In this document: one piece after another, positions 35,625-44,080 of the stretch | How the letters are laid out: every line of letters starts with the position of its first letter | Position numbering within the stretch: position 1 is the first letter of the stretch | NCBI GenBank assembly: GCA_937930305.1 | Contig: CALGLE010000021.1 | Location: 36,366-100,365, forward strand | Source of the DNA: an uncultured Granulosicoccaceae bacterium | Lineage (GTDB): Bacteria > Pseudomonadota > Gammaproteobacteria > Granulosicoccales > Granulosicoccaceae | Direction: 5' to 3' | DNA: 64,000 nucleotides | The notes under the pieces: generated by a model | What the model was told of the DNA's origin: nothing | Databases searched by the model: none | Seen by the model: the letters and a program-made list of their open reading frames with translations, nothing else | Translations under genes and position numbers: made by a program

Positions 35625-36254
35625 TCAAATCCGCCCATTAAGAATCGTATGCTTAAAAGCGTTTAAAAAATCGGCATCATCTGGATTATGAGTGACCAGC
35701 AATACGCACAAATTACGACTACTGATGACATCCTTAGTTAATGACAGCATTTCACCTCGCGTGGTTTCGTCCAGTGCACCAAACGGTTCATCCAGTAGCA
35801 ATACTGGGCGCTTACGCAGTAGGCAGCGAGCCAAGCCCACGCGTTGCTGCTCGCCGCCCGATAATTTTATGGGCAAGGCATCACCGCGATTCGGCAGGCC
35901 GACATCGTCAAGCACTTGGTTTACCGCGTCCCAATCCTGGGATTTAAGCTTCAATTTGGGTGATATGCCTAGTGCGACGTTTTGTCGAACAGTTAAATGA
36001 TCGAACAAATTGTGTGCTTGGAATAAGGTGGTGATGGGGCGATCTTCTGGCGGAAGGGGGATCAAGTTTTCGTTATGCCATGTCATTCGACCATGGCTTG
36101 GGGTTAGGAACCCGCCGATCAGATTGAGTAAGGTGCTTTTACCAGAGCCGCTTTTGCCTAAAATCGCATGCACCTCACTGGCCCTAGCAGACAGTGAAAA
36201 GCTAAACGTTTGGGTGCCCAGCGTAATGGATACGTTTTCCAATTCTAACGTCAT
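35625..36254 (-). CDS. thiQ: Thiamine ABC transporter ATP-binding protein
   Basis: The product is 209 aa, short for an ABC ATPase but normal for ThiQ. Walker A G-K-S-G-S-G-K-S-T, signature K-L-S-G-G-E-Q-Q-R, Walker B V-L-L-L-D-E-P-F-G-A-L-D and H-loop V-T-H-N are present. It powers thiamine/TPP import with ThiB and ThiP. The start overlaps the thiP stop by ATGA. It is the last gene of the thiBPQ operon controlled by a TPP riboswitch. Confidence 0.93.
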   Translation of the reverse strand: MTLELENVSITLGTQTFSFSLSARASEVHAILGKSGSGKSTLLNLIGGFLTPSHGRMTWHNENLIPLPPEDRPITTLFQAHNLFDHLTVRQNVALGISPKLKLKSQDWDAVNQVLDDVGLPNRGDALPIKLSGGEQQRVGLARCLLRKRPVLLLDEPFGALDETTRGEMLSLTKDVISSRNLCVLLVTHNPDDADFLNAFKHTILNGRI

Positions 36255-37852
36255 GGGTTAACGTCCTTTGAGCGTGATTTTGTAAGCCATTGACTGAGCG
36301 TAAACAGCAGTAAGCACGTTAACAACAACAGAACAGCCGTTACAGCCGCTTCTTGAAGGCGATAGCTGGACATGCGTTGATACAGCAGTAGCGGTAAGGT
36401 GGTGACACGATCTGATCCGAACAGAGCGATGGCACCCAAGTCACCAGCGGATAAGCTAGCGGCAATACCCATACTTAATCCGGCAGCGGGTTTTAATGTC
36501 GGCCAGTCCAGTAGACGAAAACGAGACCAACCAGCAATACCTAATGACTGCACTAAGCGGTCGTGACTCTGAGCTTGTTGGTGTATGGGAGCATCTAAAA
36601 TTCTTAGTACAAACGGTAAGGCTAACAACGCATTGATGAGTATGACCAACAGCAACGCCAGGCTGAATACATCGGCGTAGGGGCGCAGTAATAAAAATAA
36701 GCCAGTGCCCAGCACCAGTGGGGGCATAACCAAAATGACATTGCCCAATAACCTGACAGCTTGGCTAGTTCGCTGCAACTTCAGCCGGTAATGGCAATGG
36801 CGAGCAATGAGCAACAAACCCAGTGCCATAACAAAGCAAAGAATGGCGGAACTGATGGCAACCAGCAGGGTGTTAACAAAAGCCTTTACGGTTGAGGCGG
36901 CTTTTAGCACACTGAAAAAAGCTGGATCAATCGCTGATACGAGTAAGCCCACAACCGGCAGCAGAACAAATCCCGATGCGATAAAAATGATGAGTACGTT
37001 CAAGCTTCTTAATCGACTTTTTGGGCGCCATTGATCTTGCGCGCTTAAAGAGCTGAATGCCATGGGTACTTCTTGCTTCCATATGCTGCCCAGCCATAGC
37101 ACGCTGATGGCGATAAACAATTGAATTAACGCCAGAGAGACCGCCATGGACAGATCAAAATCAAAACGTATGGCTTGGTAAATGGCGACTTCTATTGTGG
37201 TAGCGCGCGGGCCACCTCCGAGTGTCAGTACAATAGCGAAGCTGGTTAAGCAAAGTGCAAATATTAATAGGGATGTACCCATTACTTGGGCTCGAATGGC
37301 TGGCCATTCCAGCCGTCTCACCCGGGTCCATCCGTGAAAGCCCAATTGCGAGCTTAAGCGCCAATGCGCCGGTGGAATGCCGTCCAACGCCACCAAAAAA
37401 ATTCGTGTGGCTAGCGGTAAGTTAAAAAATACATGGGCTAACAAAATTCCGTTTAGCCCGTATAAATTGAATTCAGGCAGGCCCAATTGCTGGAGCCACC
37501 CATTCGCCCAACCGGTTCGCCCATACACCGCCACAATACCGAATATAGCCACCAAGGTTGGCATGACTAACGATAAGCTAAACACGTTCAATAAGCTTTG
37601 CCGTCCGATAAAACGCGGCTCACGCGATAGCGCAATCGCAACCGGAATGGCTAAACCCACACTAAGGCCTGTGGATAAAGCGGCCTGCCAAATGCTGAAC
37701 TTGATAACCCGCTGTATCCACACATCGGACAGCGCTTGCACCACACTCAGTTGCCCAACCTGTTGAATGAGCGCTGCAAGCGGTAATAAGGTGGCCGACG
37801 CTACAAACAACAGTAGCGCGGCCGCCAGTGCCTGTGTCAGGCGAAGTGTCAT
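36251..37852 (-). CDS. thiP: Thiamine ABC transporter permease
   Basis: The product is 533 aa with about 12 hydrophobic segments in two homologous halves, typical of ThiP. The two EAA-type cytoplasmic loops can be seen around S-S-Q-L-G-F-H-G-W-T-R-V-R-R-L-E-W-P and V-Q-S-L-G-I-A-G-W-S-R-F-R-L-L-D-W-P. It forms the thiamine/TPP channel in the inner membrane with ThiQ. It starts 9 bases after the thiB stop. Confidence 0.93.
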   Translation of the reverse strand: MTLRLTQALAAALLLFVASATLLPLAALIQQVGQLSVVQALSDVWIQRVIKFSIWQAALSTGLSVGLAIPVAIALSREPRFIGRQSLLNVFSLSLVMPTLVAIFGIVAVYGRTGWANGWLQQLGLPEFNLYGLNGILLAHVFFNLPLATRIFLVALDGIPPAHWRLSSQLGFHGWTRVRRLEWPAIRAQVMGTSLLIFALCLTSFAIVLTLGGGPRATTIEVAIYQAIRFDFDLSMAVSLALIQLFIAISVLWLGSIWKQEVPMAFSSLSAQDQWRPKSRLRSLNVLIIFIASGFVLLPVVGLLVSAIDPAFFSVLKAASTVKAFVNTLLVAISSAILCFVMALGLLLIARHCHYRLKLQRTSQAVRLLGNVILVMPPLVLGTGLFLLLRPYADVFSLALLLVILINALLALPFVLRILDAPIHQQAQSHDRLVQSLGIAGWSRFRLLDWPTLKPAAGLSMGIAASLSAGDLGAIALFGSDRVTTLPLLLYQRMSSYRLQEAAVTAVLLLLTCLLLFTLSQWLTKSRSKDVNP

Positions 37853-37861
37853 ACGAGCAGT

Positions 37862-38917
37862 CTAACGTGTGGTGGCATCCAGCCATTCGTTTGTCCAAGC
37901 TTTGCGGTTATCACGCACGGTTGCCGTATCGATCAATAGAGTTTGGGCGGGTGTGATGAGTTTGGTGAAAGCTTCTGGCAGATCATCACCGATATCCGTT
38001 GCCGGGAACATCACATTCGTCAGTGGTATGGCTGTTTGAAATTCTGGTGTGAGCATAAAGGCTAAAAATTCACGAGCAAGCGCTTTATTTTTAGAGTTCT
38101 TTAAGACCGCGGCCACTTCAACTTGTAGGTAATGGCCTTCATCAAACGCAGCCGCTTGATATTGCTCGGTTTCATCAATGGCCATGTGGTAGCCAGGGGA
38201 GGTGGAATAACTCAACACCATCGGCGCTTCACCGTTTAAAAAGAGTGAGAAATACGCTTCGCTCCAACCCTTTGTGACGGTTAATATTTTGGGTTGCAAG
38301 GCTTCCCATTTTTCAGCTGCATCATCACCGTAAACCGACTTCATCCATAACAGCAGTCCTAAGCCAGGGGTGCTGGTGCGTGGGTCTTGTACAATAATCT
38401 TGACATCATCAGGGGCATTAATCAGTGCCTCTAAACTGGTGGGCGGCTCGGGCATCAGTTCGGTGTTATAAACGAATGCAAAGTAACCGTAGTCAAAAGG
38501 TACGAACACATCGGATGTCCAGTCAATGGGTAAATCCAATGCGCTGGTATCCACTTCTGATACGTCTAATAAGCCGGTGTCTTCGGCTAATGCCATTAAG
38601 TTCGTGTCTAAACCTAGCACGACATCGGCAGGGCTGCTCGGACCTTCGAGTTGCACTCGATTCAATATACCGGTTGAACTGTCTAAGGCTACGAAATTTA
38701 ATTCGCAATCGCAGGTTTTTTCAAAGGCTGTTTTCACGACGGGGCCGGGCCCCCATTCGGATGTGAACGACTCATAGGTGTAAACCGTGAGCGTATCTTT
38801 CGCTAAGGCAAGGCCTGTGTTTAAAGCTAAGGCGCTGAAAACGAACGCCAGTGCGGATCGTTTAGCCCATGTGTTGAGTAAGGTGTTAGTACGCTTGAAG
38901 GCTGGCGAATGCGCCAT
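37862..38917 (-). CDS. thiB: Thiamine ABC transporter substrate-binding protein
   Basis: The product is about 351 aa. The signal peptide ends near L-A-L-A-K, and the mature N-terminus is D-T-L-T-V-Y-T-Y-E-S-F-T-S-E-W-G-P-G, matching ThiB. The binding-cleft region Y-S-T-S-P-G-Y-H typical of thiamine-binding proteins is present. The ATG at 38917 is chosen because AGAGG lies nine bases upstream, while the ATG at 38926 directly abuts that site. It is the first gene of thiBPQ, 63 bases after the TPP riboswitch. Confidence 0.93.
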   Translation of the reverse strand: MAHSPAFKRTNTLLNTWAKRSALAFVFSALALNTGLALAKDTLTVYTYESFTSEWGPGPVVKTAFEKTCDCELNFVALDSSTGILNRVQLEGPSSPADVVLGLDTNLMALAEDTGLLDVSEVDTSALDLPIDWTSDVFVPFDYGYFAFVYNTELMPEPPTSLEALINAPDDVKIIVQDPRTSTPGLGLLLWMKSVYGDDAAEKWEALQPKILTVTKGWSEAYFSLFLNGEAPMVLSYSTSPGYHMAIDETEQYQAAAFDEGHYLQVEVAAVLKNSKNKALAREFLAFMLTPEFQTAIPLTNVMFPATDIGDDLPEAFTKLITPAQTLLIDTATVRDNRKAWTNEWLDATTR

Positions 38918-38980
38918 GACAATCATCCTCTAGTCTTTGTGAATTGACGAAGTGAAGATGATGACCAGCGTGTGCGTATC

Positions 38981-39064
38981 GGACTCAATCCCTACGCCGG
39001 TATTATCCGGATCAGGTTGTGCGGGTTGTCGTTACTCTCAGCCTTTCGGCACCCCGTTGAGTCA
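38981..39064 (-). promoter_or_regulatory. TPP riboswitch (THI element) controlling thiBPQ
   Basis: On the minus strand the conserved blocks appear in order: GGGGTGCC, CTGAGA, ACCTGATCC, GGATAATACCGGCGTAGGGA. P1 closes by ACTCAA pairing with TTGAGT. This is the thiamine-pyrophosphate aptamer. It ends about 63 bases before the thiB start. ATCATC just after it could pair with GATGAT at the edge of the ribosome site, so translational control is plausible. Confidence 0.95.
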
Positions 39065-39158
39065 TCATCAGTTCAAAAACACGAAAATGCGTTCGATGAA
39101 CCTGAGATCATTGTGGGGTTAATTAGCTACGGTTGCAACCTAAAAACCGCCAAGGTGG

Positions 39159-40109
39159 TCACTGAATAGGTGTTTTGTAATTACGGCGCCCCCCATCGGC
39201 TAACAAACTGAATCGCTTGTAGCTCCATAAATATTGTTCTGGATTAATGGCAATACAGCGTTCAATGGTTCTGTTCATAGCCTTCACTGCAATCAGTGGA
39301 TCGGCGTTCAGAACTTCCGGGTCCGGTGTTAGAAACGATATATTCCAGCCCGCTTGGCGCGACTTGAAAAGACCACCTGTTTTTCGCTCACAAACACAAA
39401 ACAACACCTGCGCTTTGCCACGCGTTCCCAGCTTTTGCAGCAAAGTCATGCTGTTTGCTGGCTCACCGAACAAAGGCGCAAAGACGCCACCGGCAGCATC
39501 CGGTTCTTGATCCGGCAACACACCGATGGTTTGGCCACTTTTGAGTTGTTGCAAAACAGCGCGTAATCCACTGGCATCTAAGCGAGCGGGTAGGGCATTA
39601 AAATTGGCCCGCCAACGAATGATCAGAGGCTCCAGCCAGGTCGTGCGCGGCGCTCTATACAAGTAAGTCATGGGCCGGTCACGAGCGATAACAATGTTGC
39701 AGGCTTCCCAATTGCCAATGTGCGGGGTAGCGATTATCACGCCTTGATCACTCGCCAGTGCTTGGTTAAATAGATCCTCTCCAGCAACAACACGAGTTCG
39801 TTTGAATAACTCGTTGGGGCTACGCAGCCAAACCCAAGCGCTCTCGGTTAACGCTTGTCCGGTGTGCAGCAAACTGGCGCGGCCTAATATTTTGCGTTCT
39901 GCTGCTGAGAGATCAGGTCGGCACAAAGCCAAATTGGTGAGCGTAATATTTTTTAGCGAACTGTTCGTAGCCCAGGCTATCCGGCCAATGGTTGCGCCGA
40001 TTTGCCGATTCCACGACAGAGGCAGCCAGCTTAGGACTCTGAATAAGCCTGCGACCAGTGTACGGCGCACCGGGTGCGGCGAAGCGGATTGGGATTCATG
40101 GGAAGACAC
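39159..40109 (-). CDS. Lipid A biosynthesis acyltransferase (LpxL/HtrB-like)
   Basis: The product is 316 aa. One N-terminal hydrophobic segment anchors it to the inner membrane. The acyltransferase motif H130-I-G-N-W-E135 and the downstream D-Q-E-P-D region are present. The family adds secondary acyl chains (laurate/myristate) to Kdo2-lipid IVA. The second motif Y-L-Y-R-A-P-R is also typical. LpxL, LpxM and LpxP cannot be separated with confidence by eye. It lies upstream of the riboswitch region on the same strand with no clear terminator between. Confidence 0.9.
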   Translation of the reverse strand: MSSHESQSASPHPVRRTLVAGLFRVLSWLPLSWNRQIGATIGRIAWATNSSLKNITLTNLALCRPDLSAAERKILGRASLLHTGQALTESAWVWLRSPNELFKRTRVVAGEDLFNQALASDQGVIIATPHIGNWEACNIVIARDRPMTYLYRAPRTTWLEPLIIRWRANFNALPARLDASGLRAVLQQLKSGQTIGVLPDQEPDAAGGVFAPLFGEPANSMTLLQKLGTRGKAQVLFCVCERKTGGLFKSRQAGWNISFLTPDPEVLNADPLIAVKAMNRTIERCIAINPEQYLWSYKRFSLLADGGRRNYKTPIQ

Positions 40110-40310
40110 AACCAGAAAGCGTAGCGCATTGTTGGGGCAATCGAAGTGGAAATGTTCACCCTACATTGTTGTGGTAAGTCACATCGGGCAGGAAGCAGCC
40201 TTTCGGCTGCCACCTCGAGGCGAGTGCACACCCAACGCAATTTCCCTGGAGCTCAACACAGAACTGCTGTTTGTTTGTGTATAAACAGCCTGCTGAACTT
40301 ACCCAGATTA

Positions 40311-41528
40311 TTAAGCGGCAGCCGATCGTACCTGTGAAACGATGGACTTGAATTCCTCGTCAGAGAGGATATCGCGCTTTCGGATGCCCATTTGCTTGAC
40401 TTGGTTAAGCATTTCCATTACTTGCTCATCGTCTGCCTCGCCCAGTGCTAATTCACCCAGCTTATACAGAATGGATGCCTTGCCACTTTTCTTGCCCAAT
40501 ACCACTTCGCCCGCTCGACCGGTCAATTGCGGGTGAGTACCGAACATGACGAGAGGGTCTTCCATTACATATTGAATGCCGATGCCCGATTCGCGTATGA
40601 AGTTCCCCGAACCCAACACTGGCTTGTTTCGAGCTATTGGGATATTAGACAGTTCAGACAACAAGTCACCCAGTTCGGGAAGCTTGTCGAGCTTATAACC
40701 GGTCTCATAGCCGTAAAGTAAATCCAGCCCTAACATCAATTCTTCCAACGCGGCGTTTCCGGTGCGTTCTCCTAAACCGTTTCCGCAGCTATGCACAACC
40801 TCAGCTCCAGCAGTTACCGCAGCCAATTCGGTCGCCACGCCCATACCGAAATCATTGTGAGTGTGGATTTCTATGGGCAGGCCGGTCATGTCTTTGACCC
40901 AACGAACCATGTACTTAATGGCTTCAGGTGTGGCGCAACCCATGGTGTCAACAATACCGATAGAGTCCGGCATGGCTTCTTGGGTTATTGCTTTGCACAG
41001 GTTGGTTAAGTCTTCCTCGCGAGCACGAGTTGTGTCGTAAGGGAAGAAGACAGCGTACAAGCCTTGATCTTTGGCGTAGTTGATGACGTCTTTACTCTTC
41101 TTAAACACGTCTTCCCAAGTCCAACCAAATTGTGTAACCAATTTAGGGTATCCGATAGGTACTTCGATGATGACGCCATCGGCCCCACACTCTAATGCCA
41201 TATCAATGTCTTGTTTCATAGCACGTGCAAAGGTGAAGATTTTCGAATTCAACCCAAGCTTGGAGATTTCGCGAATGGCTTCAGCGTCTTGGGGTGACAC
41301 CGCAGGCATGCCAGCCTCAATGCGTTCAACGCCAATCTCATCCAGTTTGGTCGCAATGCGTATTTTGTCTTCTACCGAGAAAACCACGCCTGGAGTTTGC
41401 TCACCGTCGCGCAAAGTTGCGTCGTGGATTTGCACGGATTCAGGTAGATCAAGGCCGCTGCGAACGTCTGGTACAAAGTTGTACGGACTGACCCACCACT
41501 GCCCATCTACCGAATGTGTTTCACGCAT
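40311..41528 (-). CDS. DRE-TIM metallolyase (isopropylmalate/homocitrate synthase-like)
   Basis: The product is about 405 aa from the ATG at 41528. Motifs are D-A-T-L-R-D-G-E-Q (catalytic Arg and metal Asp), E-A-G-M-P-A-V-S and I-H-T-H-N-D-F-G-M-G (metal His). The C-terminal G-K-K-S-G-K-A-S-I resembles the G-K-H-S-G-R segment of LeuA/homocitrate synthases. It lacks the long C-terminal leucine regulatory domain of canonical LeuA. It may condense acetyl-CoA with a 2-oxo acid or perform a related Claisen/lyase step in the adjoining catabolic cluster. An in-frame TTG at 41540 is less likely. Confidence 0.82.
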   Translation of the reverse strand: MRETHSVDGQWWVSPYNFVPDVRSGLDLPESVQIHDATLRDGEQTPGVVFSVEDKIRIATKLDEIGVERIEAGMPAVSPQDAEAIREISKLGLNSKIFTFARAMKQDIDMALECGADGVIIEVPIGYPKLVTQFGWTWEDVFKKSKDVINYAKDQGLYAVFFPYDTTRAREEDLTNLCKAITQEAMPDSIGIVDTMGCATPEAIKYMVRWVKDMTGLPIEIHTHNDFGMGVATELAAVTAGAEVVHSCGNGLGERTGNAALEELMLGLDLLYGYETGYKLDKLPELGDLLSELSNIPIARNKPVLGSGNFIRESGIGIQYVMEDPLVMFGTHPQLTGRAGEVVLGKKSGKASILYKLGELALGEADDEQVMEMLNQVKQMGIRKRDILSDEEFKSIVSQVRSAAA

Positions 41529-41594
41529 TGTCAATTCCAAATGATCTAATGGTTAATAGGGATGTATTTATCATATATTATTTGACGAAATAAC

Positions 41595-41610
41595 GAAATA
41601 ACGATATTTC
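41595..41610. promoter_or_regulatory. Candidate GntR operator between the DRE-TIM and GntR genes
   Basis: GAAAT-AACGAT-ATTTC is an exact inverted repeat of five bases around six, with a partial direct repeat ACGAAATA immediately before. It is in the divergent promoter region. A related AT-rich palindrome occurs at 42831-42851. Confidence 0.4.
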
Positions 41611-41718
41611 TACTATGCATGAGTAAACTCACACCGTCCGAGCCGAATTGCCTATAAACTCTGAATCTTGCAGTAGTTACCTGGCTTTAAAGCTAGAAAC
41701 CAACATCCAAATCAATCG

Positions 41719-42414
41719 ATGGACGTATTTCGAGAGGCTTACCGGACGAACCCAGTGAAAACCAACAACGGTACAACGCAGTCCACAACCCAACGGGCGT
41801 ATACCGCGCTGCGTGAAGCCATCATAACTGGCGCTATTCCGCCGGGCGAACGGCTCAAAGTTGAAGAACTCAAAGGCAGTTTATCAACCGGGGCATCGCC
41901 GGTGAGAGAAGCTTTGAGCTTACTAACCTCTGATCAACTAGTGGAACGACGAGACCAACGAGGCTTTCGCGCTGCCAGCATGAACCGGCAGCAATTTGAA
42001 GAAATTTTGAAGCTGCGTTGTCAGTTGGAAGAATGGGCGTTGGGTGACAGCATCAAGGCCGCCGATAGAGCTTGGGAAGACAAATTAGTACTAGCTCACC
42101 ATCACATGGCGAAAGCGACTGGCCAACCTTCTGATGTAGCCGAGCCTTTGCACAAAAACTTCCACATGGCGTTGTTGTCTGGCTGCGGTTCACCCATCCT
42201 TCTGCGGTTTTGCGATCAACTGTACGACCTAAACATTCGTTATCGTTATTTGGCGGTTCGTTCTAAAAGCTACGAAACGCGCAATGTGGCGGGTGAGCAC
42301 CAGGGCATACTAGATGCGGCCGTCAATGGCGATGTGGACAGTGCCACCAGCAAACTGACCGAACACTATCAAAACACCGGGCTATTTCTAGCGGAATTGC
42401 TGGACTTGAGTTAG
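41719..42414 (+). CDS. GntR-family (FCD/FadR-type) transcriptional regulator
   Basis: The product is 231 aa. The N-terminal winged helix-turn-helix (about 25-90) has A-L-R-E-A-I-I-T-G-A-I-P-P-G-E-R-L and S-P-V-R-E-A-L-S-L-L. The C-terminal helical FCD domain has the metal-binding His pattern (D..H near P-L-H-K-N-F-H, and G-E-H-Q-G-I). Such regulators usually repress a neighbouring catabolic operon until an organic acid binds. Candidate operators flank it. It probably controls the DRE-TIM gene and/or the nitroreductase-TRAP-dioxygenase operon. Confidence 0.92.
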   Translation: MDVFREAYRTNPVKTNNGTTQSTTQRAYTALREAIITGAIPPGERLKVEELKGSLSTGASPVREALSLLTSDQLVERRDQRGFRAASMNRQQFEEILKLRCQLEEWALGDSIKAADRAWEDKLVLAHHHMAKATGQPSDVAEPLHKNFHMALLSGCGSPILLRFCDQLYDLNIRYRYLAVRSKSYETRNVAGEHQGILDAAVNGDVDSATSKLTEHYQNTGLFLAELLDLS

Positions 42415-42435
42415 AAGTCAATAGGTTTTCAGTGG

Positions 42436-42819
42436 TTAAAACCTGATCGACTGGGCTGATAATTTGATGTCCAGTTGAAAGCTGCCTTCGTTAACCAGCC
42501 ATCGGCGAATTTCATAGGTGCGCGTACCGCTGGCGTGCATAGGATCCGCGTCCGCTATCGCTTGTGCGGCTTCCAATGAATTAGCGCGGTAAATGATCAG
42601 ACCCACGCCTTGCATGTTCTCACCGCTCAAGTCAGACAGAGGCCCAGCCATCACCAAGCTACCTTGGCTTTCCATTTCTGCTTGGTATTGCAAATGATCA
42701 GGCAGGTTTGCTTTCAACTCATCTGGCGATTTCGCTGGCGTGCTGACGACCATATACAGCTCACAAGCTAGGGAGCCGCGTTCCTGAGCTGCTTGCTTGT
42801 ATTCCGACCATGCTGGCAT
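42436..42819 (-). CDS. YciI family protein
   Basis: The product is about 127 aa from the ATG at 42819, which has AGGAG five bases upstream. The ferredoxin-like YciI fold shows H-L-Q-Y-Q-A-E-M-E, L-V-M-A-G-P-L and the A-D-A-D-P-M (usually D-P-f) motif. Family members include a dehydrochlorinase of chlorinated hydroxyquinol breakdown and muconolactone-isomerase-like folds. With the intradiol dioxygenase 4.3 kb away, a role in ring-cleavage catabolism is possible but unproven. It is convergent with the GntR gene and divergent from the nitroreductase gene. Confidence 0.85.
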   Translation of the reverse strand: MPAWSEYKQAAQERGSLACELYMVVSTPAKSPDELKANLPDHLQYQAEMESQGSLVMAGPLSDLSGENMQGVGLIIYRANSLEAAQAIADADPMHASGTRTYEIRRWLVNEGSFQLDIKLSAQSIRF

Positions 42820-42830
42820 AACCACTCCTT

Positions 42831-42851
42831 GAAAATATCGATATTATTTGC
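42831..42851. promoter_or_regulatory. AT-rich palindrome between YciI and nitroreductase genes
   Basis: AATATCGATATT (42834-42845) is a perfect 12-bp palindrome inside GAAAATATCGATATTATTTGC. It lies 15 bases before the YciI start and 63 before the nitroreductase start. It shares the CGATATT core with the site at 41602 and is a second candidate GntR operator. Confidence 0.42.
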
Positions 42852-42913
42852 ACTTAATCTATAGTATCGTCAAAACCAACTTTGATTCAACGACCGAATT
42901 TAGGACTTCACCC

Positions 42914-43579
42914 ATGACGGCTCCTACTGGCGATGAATTGGCTCGGCTGCAGGCCGAAGCACAATCAGCCTACCGAGACTTGCGCGCAAGGCTTCCCGAA
43001 CTCAGTTCGGACAGCATCGACGTGATTCTCAGCGGCGCACGCTCTCACTATGCTTGGAAAGATACGCCGGTGAGCGACGAGCAGCTTGAGCGGATTTACG
43101 AGATCACGGCATTAGGCGCCACGAGCATGAATACGTGCCCCGCTCGGTTTATCTTTGTTAAAAGTCCGGCAGGTAAACAGCGCTTATCAAAGTCACTAAA
43201 AGAAAAAAACGTCGACAAAATGATGTCCGCACCGGTAACTGCCATCATCGCCCACGATTTAGAATTTTGGACGCACTTACCGTTTCTTTTTCCGCACGAA
43301 GATAGGCGCAGTTTTTTCGAAGGTAAACAGGACTACATAGAATCCACCGCATTCCGCAATGGCACCTTGCAAGGGGCCTACTTCATGATCGCGGCTAGAG
43401 CGATTGGGCTGGATGTAGGTGCGATGTCTGGATTTTCCAACGCCATTGTTGACGAAGAATTTTTTAGTGGCACATCTTTGAAATCAAACTTCTTATGCAA
43501 TCTAGGTTACGCGGATGAAACCGCATTATTTCAGAAGCTGCCTCGTTTTGCCTTTGACGAAGTGTGTTCGTACTCTTAA
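42914..43579 (+). CDS. RutE-like nitroreductase family protein
   Basis: The product is about 221 aa from the ATG at 42914. The FMN-binding N-terminal segment is degenerate relative to R-S-x-R (S-G-A-R-S-H-Y-A-W). The order A-P-V-T-A-I-I-A-H-D, F-W-T-H-L-P-F-L-F-P and G-L-D-V-G-A-M-S-G-F-S-N matches the RutE/malonic semialdehyde reductase branch. RutE reduces malonic semialdehyde to 3-hydroxypropionate in pyrimidine breakdown. No other rut genes are present, so the substrate is probably a different small aldehyde or nitro/quinone compound. It is the first gene of a rightward operon. Confidence 0.82.
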   Translation: MTAPTGDELARLQAEAQSAYRDLRARLPELSSDSIDVILSGARSHYAWKDTPVSDEQLERIYEITALGATSMNTCPARFIFVKSPAGKQRLSKSLKEKNVDKMMSAPVTAIIAHDLEFWTHLPFLFPHEDRRSFFEGKQDYIESTAFRNGTLQGAYFMIAARAIGLDVGAMSGFSNAIVDEEFFSGTSLKSNFLCNLGYADETALFQKLPRFAFDEVCSYS

Positions 43580-43596
43580 TAACTTAGGATCAACTC

Positions 43597-44052
43597 TTGG
43601 CAATTCGACAAAAAAACACCGTCACACTCAAAGTGGCTGCTGATTGTCCATCACACTCGCTCGCTACTGTGAAAGTTCGTGATCTTGAATTTCATATTGA
43701 TGAGCCAGTGGAACGCGGTGGAACGAATCATGGCCCCACACCCACCGACACGGTACTCGCTGCATTAGTGGGTTGCACCAACGTTATCGGGCACAAGTGT
43801 GCACAGAAGCTTGGGATTGATATAGGCCATCTCAACATCGACGCGGCTTGTGAATTTGATCGGCGTGGTGTGACTTTGAGCGAAGAGATCGATATACCCT
43901 TCACTAAGATTGTTTTACGAATAACATCATCGGGTAGCGCTGGTGAAAAAGAGCTACAGCAAGTAGCCGAAGAAGTTGCGAAGTTCTGCCCATTGTCGAA
44001 GTTGTACCGACAAGCGGGAACAGAAATCGAAGAACATTGGATTAAAGCTTAA
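43597..44052 (+). CDS. OsmC-family peroxiredoxin-like protein
   Basis: The product is 151 aa. It has the two conserved OsmC cysteines (C60 in L-V-G-C-T and C131 in K-F-C-P-L-S-K). OsmC proteins reduce organic hydroperoxides; other members serve small catabolic clusters. The TTG start at 43597 follows AGGA. It lies 17 bases after the nitroreductase and 28 before dctP, so it is part of the same transcript. It may protect against peroxides formed during oxygenase activity. Confidence 0.87.
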   Translation: MAIRQKNTVTLKVAADCPSHSLATVKVRDLEFHIDEPVERGGTNHGPTPTDTVLAALVGCTNVIGHKCAQKLGIDIGHLNIDAACEFDRRGVTLSEEIDIPFTKIVLRITSSGSAGEKELQQVAEEVAKFCPLSKLYRQAGTEIEEHWIKA

Positions 44053-44080
44053 ATTTTAAAAAATCACCTGGAGATTTTAA

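Noticed and set aside
42914..43579. Pyrimidine (Rut) pathway
   Set aside because: Only a RutE-like gene is present; rutA-D, F and G are absent from the window.
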